Made by a program: the position numbers and the translations under genes. A stretch of DNA of 64,000 bases, from the NCBI GenBank assembly GCA_016802295.1, contig JAESIW010000071.1, forward strand, positions 582,507-646,506, written 5' to 3'. The DNA comes from Brachionus rotundiformis (taxonomy: Eukaryota > Rotifera > Eurotatoria > Ploima > Brachionidae). The first letter of the stretch is position 1. Each line of letters opens with the position of its first letter. The notes below the pieces were generated by a model. It was not told the DNA's origin, did no database searches, and worked only from the letters and a program-made list of their open reading frames with translations. Shown here one piece after another: positions 10,501 to 20,422 of this stretch.

Positions 10501-13500
10501 GGAAAAGCCGGTGCCAACCAGGCCATTAAATGATAATTTAAAAACACCTGGATCTCAATTGTCAAGACAAAAAAGGTCCATTAGCTCGACGCTGACCGGA
10601 AGTTATCCGGCTTCGTCTAGCTCGGGCGGCTCAGGCGGAATTCTCTATTCCTACATGAAAAATATACTCTACACTTTGCACTTGATCTATGAGGAAATCA
10701 AGCTTTATCGGTCACTTAACCACTATTGTGAAGATTTGGTGCAAATTTTGTATCTGTTAGCCAACGAGATTGGTCTTAATTTGTACATGGGCTACTATGA
10801 AATGGAATATCCGAGCCTGTTGAGATTAAGGTACAAGAAAAGTGCCAATATTTTGATTACGCCAACTGTCACAAGCAAAAGTTCGGTTGGCTATTTGATT
10901 CAACAAGAGCCGCCTAGTCTAATCAAATTTTTGTCCAATTTACTGACTCAAAAATCAGTAAATCAACCCTTTCCAGTTATTGAGTCAGTTACCAAAAGAA
11001 TTGTTGAAACAATTAAAATTTTTAGTATAATTAACTTGTGCAACAATGAAAAAGATAATTTGGATTATGAGGATTTTATTGATCAGTGCTTTTTTAAGAT
11101 TAACTTTTCTGGCTTTCAGCCTAGCTACCATCACCAGACACATCCATATCCTGGATACAATTTAAAGTTTAAATTTATTCATGGTCAAGACAATCTATGC
11201 GAGAACATATTTTCCAAATGTCTAGAAATGGGCCTGTGTTCATTGAACGAGATTTATGACTATCCCTTGTTTGTCTTATTTCCTGTTTTGGAGTCAATTA
11301 AATGGTCACGTGATAATGCTTGCTTCACCTGGCCTTCATTTGCTTTTGATCTAATCGGACGCAATGATTTGGCTATTTTGAAAAGCAATTCAGACGCATT
11401 AAACAAAGAAAATGAGTCTAATAATGATCTTGACAATGAAGAAATACAACTCTACAATCAATCAAAACAAATTAGTTCGGGTTTAACCAAGAATTTTATT
11501 AAATCAAATCAGCCAGAAATAAATCTTTGTCTCAATGTTAATCAAAATATCAAAAAGGACGAAGAAGATGGTAAATATATATTTCAGTTTCTGTATTTAT
11601 ATGCAATTAGGAAAATTCTACATAATGTAGCTACAATTCTACACAATGTAGCTACAATTCTACAAAATGTAGCTACAATTCTACATAATGTAGCTACAAT
11701 TCTACAAAATGTAGCTACAATTCTACACAATGTAGCTGCATTTAAATTTTAACTAAATCTTATTTAAAAGGTATGGAGCATATGGTTAATATTGAAACAT
11801 TGAGGTGTCGTTTTAGCCAGGATCTGCGTATCAAAGAGCTAAGAACATGTTTGCAAACCACTCGACCCATACAAATCAAACTAAATCAAGGACCAGATGT
11901 GAGCGATCATGATTTTTTGGAAGAAGAAGAAAAATTTCTGGCATGTATTTGCGTGCGAACAATGGCATTGCCAATAAGTCGCGGAATATTTACCTTGCAT
12001 ACAATAAATCCTATTCCAACAGAGCCAATTTTAGTCCCCGAGCTAAATCTAAAAGGAAAAAGTCTAACAAAAAAGACTACCATAGATTTAACTCGAGTCG
12101 AAGTACCAGCCAACATGACTAATTGGCCATTGTTTCATAACGGAGTGGCTGCTGGTCTAACCATTAACGCACAAGCCAAAGACCTCAGCAATTCGTGGAT
12201 CAAGTCACATCTGGCCAAGAATTTCGAGCTCACAAACGAACAAGCCGGATTTTTGTTCGGACTTGGTCTCACTGGTCATTTGTCTAGCTTTAGTATGCTC
12301 AATATTTATGACGCTCTCACTCGCAGACACGACCTAACCAACATAGCCATTCTAATTGGTCTAGCTGCTTCCAAGTAATTAAAAAACACAAACTAATTAC
12401 CAATTTATTCATTTATTTTGCATCTAGAATTGGTTCGATGGACTTAAGTGTCACTCGTTTGATCAGCATGCACATTAGATGTAAGTACCACAATTTATCA
12501 AATCAGTACCAATTTTATGCTATCTACTTTGCTGTTTAAGCTCTCATGCCACCTGTAGAAATAGAACTCGAAACACCGTACAACATTCAAATAGCAGCTT
12601 TGCTCAGTTTGGGACTGGTCTATGTTAAAACAGGCAATAAACACATGAGCTATGTGTTACTGAAGGAGATAGGCCGATTGCCAGCAAACGATGCGGACAA
12701 AGACCTGAATTCATTGGACCGCGAAGCCTATTCGCTCACAGCTGGCCTCGCTCTCGGCTTCATTCTGCTAGAAAAGGGAAAAAAAAGCCTCACCATAATG
12801 GACAGTACATTTACAGATGAGCTGTACCACTACATGGTCGGTGGACACAGAGAAAAAGACAGCTGTAGCGGCTATTCGAACAATTTTTCATCTAATAACC
12901 CAAACCAGAATTCAGAAGCAACGGGAAACAGCTTTAAAGCATCGAATAGCTCCTACATTAGAGAAGGCGAATCAATAAACACCAATGTTACTTGTCCCGG
13001 CGCTACCATAGCTCTGGGACTAATCTATTTCAACAGTTGTGATAAGTTAATCAGTGAATGGTTTGCACCACCTGACTCTGCTTTTCTTTTGGACTCGATC
13101 AGACCAGACTTTTTGCTTTTGAGAACATTGTCCAGAAACTTAATCATGTGGAAGTATGTGCTGCCCACTCAGGAATGGCTGGTTGGACAATTGTCCAATT
13201 TATTGAAGACAAACATCCGAAGTGACAAATTTTTAAATGAAAAATTTGCACACTTGGTAAAAACAGAAGAGACAAAAGGAACCACGTCTAAAAAAGGGGC
13301 TTTGTTAAAAAAGGAAAAAAGCGACTCGGAATGTGAGATTATTGATGAGATAAATGACAATACAGATGAAGATGACAATGTGGTTATAGACAGAGATAGA
13401 AGTAAAAAGAAGCATCTCTTAAGTGATTTGATTCAGTTTGATGATGTTGAGAATGAGGATTTTTTCGAAGACATCGAAGTAATCGAACCATCAAAGGCAA

Positions 13501-16500
13501 AAAGCAAGAAGAATACTGACTATGAAGACTTTGAGGATCTAGGCTCCCAATTCGATACAAACTCCAATGATTCCAATCGTTCAAATGATGTTATTGATGA
13601 TGAAACAAGGACAGAGGCTTTTAGGCACATCATTGCTGGTGCATGTATGAGCATTGGACTGAAATTTGCCGGCACTTTTAACAATCAAGCCTATCAAACA
13701 TTGGTATGAAATTTAATTTAATTCTATCCTCAACACTTGGTTATTCGAAAATTTGATTATTGATATTATTAAGATAGAAATTGGTATTATATTTTTTTTG
13801 GATAAATTTAAGTTTAGGTTTTTTTTTCTCTTTATAAGCTCCTTGTGCAGCATAGGGACATTACTTTTGCCTTTTCATGACTTTCATTTTGGTCTCATTT
13901 ATTTCAGTTAGCCAAGTGATGCTTTTTCATGTGCATGTCCATTTCTCTATTTGCCATTACATTAGCACCAAATAATTTGCAAAGTCTATATCTTCAAGCT
14001 TTGTTGTTAAATCCAATTCTATAGCCCTCGAGATTGAGGTAGTTTTTCTCATGACATAATCGATCAAAATTAGGAATAGTGTTGAGAGAAAACATTCTTG
14101 TCTAACTCTTGTACACACTTTGAAGCTTTCAGATTGTCCTTTTTCCAGAATTACGCTACGAAATACTCATAGAACAGTTTAACCATGTTAACTAAATTCT
14201 GTGATATACCATAGGTTCTAAGTATGGCTCCAAAGGGTTTCTCTGTGTATGCTATCAAAGGCCTTTTTAAAGTCATCCAAAGCACATCTAATTCTTGCTA
14301 TTGGTAGAAGAGTTATTCTTTTCCAATCATCACATAGTAACTATGAGACTTTGGTATCCTCTGGTATGACTTCTTGATGCCATATTTTGGTGAAGATAGA
14401 AATATAATTTTGCGATTTTTTAATAGATTTTATTTTGGCAAATCATATTTACCATCAGCAATTTTTATGTATAATTTAGCATCTATTTTACTGCAGGGTT
14501 TTAAAGATATGAAAAAATAAAAATGATTTTAATAAAAATGTGCCATCTGTTTTAAAATTTATAGTTAAAAGATACATAAATTTATAATTGAAAATTTTAG
14601 TATAAAGTTGGAATCTTCTTTTTTTAATTATTTAAATAAAACAGTTTTGGACAGACCAAAACAATTGGAATTTTTTCAACTGATTAAGAATAATTGATTG
14701 AAGAAGATTGTTAAATATTATACAAAAAAATTTTTATATGATCATCATTAAATATTATTTAATATAAATAAATATAAATACTAGTACTGAAACAATATTT
14801 GATAATTAAATAAAAACTAATAAAATATATTTTAGTAGATAAAATATTAAAAAAATTGACCAAAATCAAAAGTAATTTAAGAAAAATCACCAGAATAAAA
14901 GAAATTTTTTATTCAAGATTTTGATTAATTTAAATAATTTAAATCAGTTTTAATATCTTTTAATTGATTTGAAAAACAATCTTAATTTATTTTAAAAATT
15001 TTCTTAAATTAATAATTTTTTAATTTTAGCTTTTCTGGACTAATTATTTTACTGATCTTGGTGATACAAATCTATCCACAGAAAATTGTCTATGTGTAAT
15101 AGTGTTATCTTTGTCGATGGTTATGGCCGGGTCAGGTGATCTGGAAGTTATGAGAATATGTCGATTTTTGCGCTCTAGAGTTGGGCCCAACTATGCCCAC
15201 GTTACTTATGGAAGCCAAATGGCAATAAATATGGCAATGGCGCTACTTTTTATGGGTGGTGGTCGCTACAGTTTAAAAACCGATTCGCTCAGCATTGCTC
15301 TAATGCTGTGCGCTTTTTATCCAGCTTTTCCAGTCGACAGCAATGACAATCGTTTTCATCTACAAGCATTTAGACACTTGTACGTTCTGGCAAGTGAGTC
15401 AAGGCTTTTGTTATCCAAGGATGTCGATACTGGCGAATTCTGCTACGTGCCTGTGGAAGTAACTCTCAAAGCCAATGAGCACCACGCTGAATTTAAATAC
15501 AAGCAGATGGCGCCGTGCATTTTGCCAGAACTGAATCGCATTGAACAGTTAAAAATTCTTGGTCCCAGATACTACTCAATTAATTTTAAACAAAATTTAC
15601 ATTTTAATGAACTACGCTTTATTTTATTATCTGAGCTTTTGGTAAAGCAGAAAAATGGCTATTTTAGCTATTCGGATGACCCAAAAGACGAAAAAGCTTT
15701 TAATATAAGAAATTTTTTGAACAAAATTATTGTTCCTCATAGCATAACTGTAAATTTAAATTATTAATCAATTAATTTTTTTTATTATTAATTGTTAAAT
15801 TTTCAAGCCTGATTTATTAAAGCAAATTACCAATCAAGAGCATATAAACCAATTTGCCAACATATTGAATAAAACAGATGACAATCGGCTAAACGCCAAG
15901 ACAAATCGTTTGCTCAAGCTAGTCTATGAATCCGTGGTTCAGGAAACATTCGACTTTGTTGGCATTATTCTTGTCTTTGACAAGCAAGCCCAACAGCCTA
16001 GCTCACAGTTTATCCAAGAGATAAAATTGATTAGCAAATTTTACGATTTAAATTCATGCAACAAAAATAGTCTTATAACTAAAGAATTTCTCTATTCAAC
16101 TTTTAATACAATTGAGTCAAAAATAAGAAATAAAATTAAAAGTATTAGTTAATTTTTTTACCAAAGGTTCAATGCCAATTGATTTTTTTAATTTAGATCG
16201 TCATGAATTAATAAACTGCTATTTGGAAAACAAAAATAGCCAAGACTTGACCAATTTGATCCATTTTTTTGTCCTGTACGAAATTAATAGAGCCGAAATT
16301 GATTTTTTCTCAAGTAATTAATATTAGAACAAATTAATAATGTCTTTAATTGTTTTGTCTTAAAAAATTTATTTTTTTGATAAAGAAATTTACTTTACTT
16401 TAGCTAACTAGTCTTGTTCAGCGCATCCTACATTTATAATTAAAATTGACGTTTAATTAGCGAAAAAATACTAATTAATTTTACTTTATGTCAAAAATTA

Positions 16501-16982
16501 GTAAAAATTTAAATAAAAAATATCAAATCCATAATAATAATAATAGATAGACATTTTTTTAAGTTTGCTTCTATATTTAATGGTTCTTTTTACTTAATGT
16601 CTATCTTAAGAGAGAAGAAATTCTTTAGTAAAAATTTATGAAAATTTATATTTAGTTTTGATTTAGAAAAAATTAAAAATTAAATTTAATTAAAGATAAA
16701 AAGTAAAAGTCTTCATAATAAGATATTTGTTTTATTATTTAATTCTTTTTATATTAGAAAATTTTGTCTGATTTAGACTCAATTGAAAATTATTTTTACC
16801 TTTTTTTTTTCAACTTAATTTATCTATTATTAATGAAAAAAAAATATTGTCAATTAATAAACAAAATTTAATCTATTTTTTTAAAAGAATGCGAAAACTT
16901 TGCGGAATTGTTGTCGGTAAAAAATGCTCAAATTTCTGTCGAAAATTTATTAAGACTTTACCAAGTTTTTAAATCAAACTAA
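7550..16982 (+). CDS. ANAPC1: Anaphase-promoting complex subunit 1, 11 exons
   Basis: Exons inferred: 7550-8084, 8162-8428, 8485-8618, 8675-11570, 11771-12374, 12428-12480, 12541-13703, 15030-15749, 15808-16147, 16197-16313, 16888-16982. Together they give 2308 codons including stop with no frame break. The start reads MIVISHPWEFVPKG, like the EFVPFG start of vertebrate APC1. Family hallmarks follow in order: LWSE-like block, DHDFLEEEE, FHNGVAAGL, LFGLGLTGHL, MPPVEIELETPYNIQIAALL (PC-repeat solenoid), YMVGGHRE, CPGATIALGLIY, MVMAGSGDL, GGGRYS, DNRFHLQAFRHLYVL. APC1 is the main scaffold of the APC/C ubiquitin ligase that ends mitosis. It is longer than human APC1 (1944 aa) mainly through a Ser/Thr/Asn-rich loop about 9 kb into the window. 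The exon 2/3 junction is the least certain. Confidence 0.95.
11624..11749 (+). repeat. 21-bp minisatellite, six units, in ANAPC1 intron 4
   Basis: Six consecutive 21-bp units of the form ATTCTACAnAATGTAGCTACA differ mainly at one base (T, C or A). The array lies inside the intron 11571-11770, between donor GTAAAT and acceptor TTTAAAAG. Because the unit is a multiple of three and has no stop in the reading frame, the upstream exon frame runs straight through the array to a TAA at about 11750. Each unit also contains the near-palindrome CTACANAATGTAG. Confidence 0.95.
13838..14420 (-). mobile_element. Decayed LINE reverse-transcriptase fragment in ANAPC1 intron 7
   Basis: On the minus strand, antisense to ANAPC1, a broken RT reading is visible. 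It contains DDFKKAFDSIHRETLW (motif A region), a block with TRVRQECF in place of the usual VRQGC, LILIDYVMRKT, and LEDIDFANY where an active enzyme has FADD. Stops and frame shifts interrupt it. The 3' end (13838-13870) resembles the C-terminal end of the LINE relic at 61893. The intron holding it is 1326 bp, far larger than most others here. Confidence 0.85.
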
Positions 16983-17464
16983 TCTTTATCTAATTATTCT
17001 AATAGAATTAAATGTATATTTCGAATTTTTTAAAAATAAAATATTTAAATTTTTTTTTTATTTTCGCTTTTGTTTAAATTTAATTTACATGCTAGAATAA
17101 AGAAAAATAATTGAATAGATAACTAATGTGACACATGAATTACAGATCCATTAGTGTACCTGGCTTCTATTATTCCAAATTACTAATTAATGCTCTTCCA
17201 ATTTAACAATCTTAGCATCAAAAATTTAATTTAATTTTTTCTTTTGATTCATATCAAACATTCTATCTATTTACCATATTGTAAACATCAATTATTAGAC
17301 ATTAATTTAAAATTTAATATTTTTTTTTTAAATTAAATTTTACATTTTTCAGAAATTATTTTTTACGTATTAAAATTCCATAAATTTAGCTCACATTCTT
17401 TTGATTCATATAAAATTAGATTCTTAGATAGAATCAAATTTTTAAGCTTAGACAATTCTCCCTA
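16983..17464. other. Intergenic spacer
   Basis: About 480 bp, AT-rich, between ANAPC1 and the proline-rich EF-hand gene. Nothing recognised. Confidence 0.55.
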
Positions 17465-18640
17465 ATGTACAATCAATCTTATAGATACAGTCCCAATCTG
17501 AACTCGCTGGTCGACGAGTCGACCAGAAGAAGCACTATTAGGTCTATTCCTGTGCAAGTAACTCGCAGCTATCCAAGCGAATATTCGACCAATATTCCGG
17601 TCGAGATAGACAGCGCCTCTCCACGCTCCACTGGTAATTGTAAGTTCTTGCCACCAATTGCTCTAGATCAATACAAGTTGAACAATGACCCCAACCCGGA
17701 AATAATTCGCAAGAAACCAGCTGACAAGGTCAGGTACACACAAGATGTGGCTGTTAGATATTTGGAGCCTCCAGAGGTGCAAAAACCTGGTGATATTGTC
17801 ATTCGTCAGCTGCCCAATAGACAAATCGCGCCTGCCCCGCCTCTCATTGTGCGCCAAGCCCCTCCAAGACCGGTCAACCCTGCACCTCTAGTGATCCGCG
17901 AGCTTCCGCCACAAGCTCCGTCAAGAATAGGCGAACAGCTTGTTCTGGTGCCTGGCAAAGTTCTGCCACCGCCAGCTAGAAAAGTTGTAATCGAAAGACT
18001 GCCACCAATTCCACCAAAACCGCAGCAAATTTTCATAGAAAAATGGTTGCCATTCAAAAAACAAAAACGAAGAGTTGTTTTCCAAAAAGCAGAAGCTGAT
18101 TGTGTTCTTCCAAATCCAAGAAATTTGATCATTCAATGGGACTCGCCAGAAGTAGAGGTAAATCGAAATTATAAAAAATTGGGAGTTGAGCGAGCTGATC
18201 CAGAGGAATATGTCAGTCGTCACGGTCATGATTTGCTTAGACACGAAGAATTTTTGAGAAAGGTAAAAAGCGTCGGAGCACCAGACAGCTTGGTACAAAC
18301 AAATAGTCACATTGATTCAGGTCTACCAGATTTGGAAGGTGATTTAGAAGCATTGAGACTCATAGATTTGGACAGAGCTGGCCTTGGCGAATACAGGTCT
18401 CTTTTGAGCAATTTGGGAATCAGATCGGTGACCATTTCGGCAGGAGAGTACGGTCTAGTAACCTCATCCAACATGGACAATATGATTTCAGTCGATCATG
18501 CCAAAGAAATAGCCGATGATCTTGAAGCCGGAAATGAAAGGCTGATCACTGATTCAGAGCTAAGAGCCTATTTTAATTCAATAGACTCGAACGGAGATGG
18601 GGTCATTGATTATGAAGAATTCAAGGAAGTTGTTAATTAA
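17465..18640 (+). CDS. Proline-rich repeat protein with C-terminal EF-hand
   Basis: Single-exon ORF of 391 aa, noticeably richer in GC than its surroundings. Residues about 95-210 consist of imperfect repeats built on a hydrophobic-Val/Ile-Ile-Arg core followed by Leu/Ala-Pro-Pro, such as IVIRQLPN, LIVRQAPPRP, LVIRELPPQ and VVIERLPPIPPKP, ending in EKWLPFKKQKRR. A charged middle region follows, then a helical segment and one canonical EF-hand loop, DSNGDGVIDYEEF, near the C-terminus; a less obvious partner hand may precede it. There is no signal peptide or membrane segment. I recall similar Pro-rich blocks in uncharacterised invertebrate and protist proteins but cannot name a family. A calcium-responsive cytoskeletal role is only a guess. 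Confidence 0.82.
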   Translation: MYNQSYRYSPNLNSLVDESTRRSTIRSIPVQVTRSYPSEYSTNIPVEIDSASPRSTGNCKFLPPIALDQYKLNNDPNPEIIRKKPADKVRYTQDVAVRYLEPPEVQKPGDIVIRQLPNRQIAPAPPLIVRQAPPRPVNPAPLVIRELPPQAPSRIGEQLVLVPGKVLPPPARKVVIERLPPIPPKPQQIFIEKWLPFKKQKRRVVFQKAEADCVLPNPRNLIIQWDSPEVEVNRNYKKLGVERADPEEYVSRHGHDLLRHEEFLRKVKSVGAPDSLVQTNSHIDSGLPDLEGDLEALRLIDLDRAGLGEYRSLLSNLGIRSVTISAGEYGLVTSSNMDNMISVDHAKEIADDLEAGNERLITDSELRAYFNSIDSNGDGVIDYEEFKEVVN

Positions 18641-19194
18641 TTTCTATTTAGAATGTGATTTTTTATTTTGTTTGAAATAAATATTAATTCTGTTCAAATA
18701 GATATAATATTAGATTATTTTATTTTGATAAGTACTAGCGGATCACTTTTCTTTTAAAATTAGATAAAAATTAATTTTTTAACTAAATAAAATCTATATT
18801 TTTTATTTAATTTATTCAATAACTGATGATGAATTTAAATTTTTAAATTAATTAACTATTTACATTACTAAAAGTTTGTACCCTTTGAAAATTAGATTTG
18901 AATAAAATTTTTAATAAAAAATAATTTAATTGATTTACTTTTAGATAATTTTTGATTTTTTGATATAAAAAACCTGTATAAAAAAAACTTACGAAATTAC
19001 AAGCTTAATAGAGACAATTAATTTTACTTATGATATTTTTTGGTATCCAAAACAAGATAAACAATTTGTCTGAGTAATTGCTTTACCTAAATGTATACTT
19101 GGACTTGATTGTAAAAATCTTAATTTTTAATTAAAAAATTACCAAATTATAAAAAAAAATGAAATAAGATTTATCTTTAAATTTTATTAAATAA
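18641..19194. other. Convergent intergenic spacer
   Basis: About 550 bp of AT-rich sequence between the convergent EF-hand and reductase genes. Only 3' UTR-like sequence is expected; nothing else seen. Confidence 0.55.
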
Positions 19195-20196
19195 TTAATC
19201 TAATTTTTGCACTAGTCCATTTTCAATCAAACTATTTGCCATATCTACCAAAGTCTGTTTTAGACTAAAAGGTTTAATTTTAAGAACATTCAGCATTCTT
19301 GAATTATCCACTGATGCCTTACTTAATGGCTTATCATCACCACTTGTTTCTTCTTCTCTGGGAATATTGTATCCCTTTGGTCCAAATTCTTCATTTAATA
19401 AATCAGCCATTTCTTTCAACGATACCAAATCTGGTTGACTTAAAATTGCATGCCTATTGCCGACTGACTCAGGCAAAAAAGCAGCCTTAAAATGAGCCAA
19501 AGCCACATCTCGAACATCACATACTCCCACATTAAATCTTGGAATTTTCTTCGCTGTGCCATCTAATAGTTGCAAAATTCTACTCTCTGATGTTCCTAAA
19601 ATAGTCTCTTTACCATGATAAGTAGGTCCGAGAATAAACGATGGATTGATTACAGCTAATTCAAAACAAGATTGGCCATTTTTCTTTTTTTCAGCCACAA
19701 AGTCCCACGCAGCTCTTTCGGCCAATATTTTACTCTTTCCATAAGCCAATTGTTTGTCTGGATCTGGCCAGTCCAATTCTGAATAAACTCTGTCGTCACG
19801 ATTGTAGCCCAATATAGCTATAGTCGAACTTGTTAGGACCAATCTTTGGACCGTTTTGGCATTGTAGGCCGCGTTCAAAACATTTAGTGTACCATTAAGT
19901 GCTGGTTTGATCAAAACATTTTCATCTTGTACTGGAGATGAAGGAAATGGTGATGCCACATGGCACACTATAGTAACATCTTTCATAGCATCTGGCCATG
20001 TGTTTTCATTTAGGAGATCTGCCTCTATCAACTCTAGTTTATCTTGATTGGCCAAAGAGCGCAATGCTTCCACTTTTTTGGTATCTTTAAAAGATCGAAT
20101 AGTCCCTCTAACTTTAAATCCCTCTTTAAGAAAGACAGATACCACTTGCATGGCCAAGTATCCACCAGCGCCTGTCACTAAAACCAAATTAGACAT
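19195..20196 (-). CDS. Extended SDR, dihydroflavonol-reductase-like NAD(P) oxidoreductase
   Basis: Single-exon ORF of 333 aa. An N-terminal Rossmann fold begins directly at residue 4 with LVLVTGAGGYLA (TGxxGxxA dinucleotide motif). Arg residues after the second strand (TIRSF) suggest NADP preference. VASPFP and LTSST lie at the expected strand ends, and the catalytic YGKSK (YxxxK) is near 152-156. INPSFILGP matches the extended SDR family of DFR, cinnamoyl-CoA reductase and yeast Gre2-type aldehyde/ketone reductases. Animal members are poorly characterised, so the substrate is unknown. The length is usual for the family. No targeting signal is seen, so it is probably cytosolic. The gene is divergent from NEK9, with 226 bp between the starts. 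Confidence 0.92.
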   Translation of the reverse strand: MSNLVLVTGAGGYLAMQVVSVFLKEGFKVRGTIRSFKDTKKVEALRSLANQDKLELIEADLLNENTWPDAMKDVTIVCHVASPFPSSPVQDENVLIKPALNGTLNVLNAAYNAKTVQRLVLTSSTIAILGYNRDDRVYSELDWPDPDKQLAYGKSKILAERAAWDFVAEKKKNGQSCFELAVINPSFILGPTYHGKETILGTSESRILQLLDGTAKKIPRFNVGVCDVRDVALAHFKAAFLPESVGNRHAILSQPDLVSLKEMADLLNEEFGPKGYNIPREEETSGDDKPLSKASVDNSRMLNVLKIKPFSLKQTLVDMANSLIENGLVQKLD

Positions 20197-20422
20197 TTTT
20201 TCAAACTAAAATGATGTTAAATCACATTTTTTAACCACATTAAATTAGTAATAGATAACAAAAAAATTAAAATAATTTTTGCTAATTTTTTTTCATTATA
20301 TAATAATTATTGTATAATTTATTAATTTAAAATCTTAGTTACTATAGATACTAGTAATAGGAGATACTTTTAATGAATTAAATTTAAATTTTGAAAAATT
20401 ATATTTAATTAATTTTATTAAT

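Noticed and set aside
11571..11752. Minisatellite read as a coding extension of ANAPC1
   Set aside because: Good donor and acceptor flank it, and removing it joins EEDG to MEHMVNIE in the conserved frame.
17806..18310. Minus-strand frames of 108 and 129 codons opposite the EF-hand gene
   Set aside because: Shadows of the proline-repeat coding sequence, without motif or splice support.
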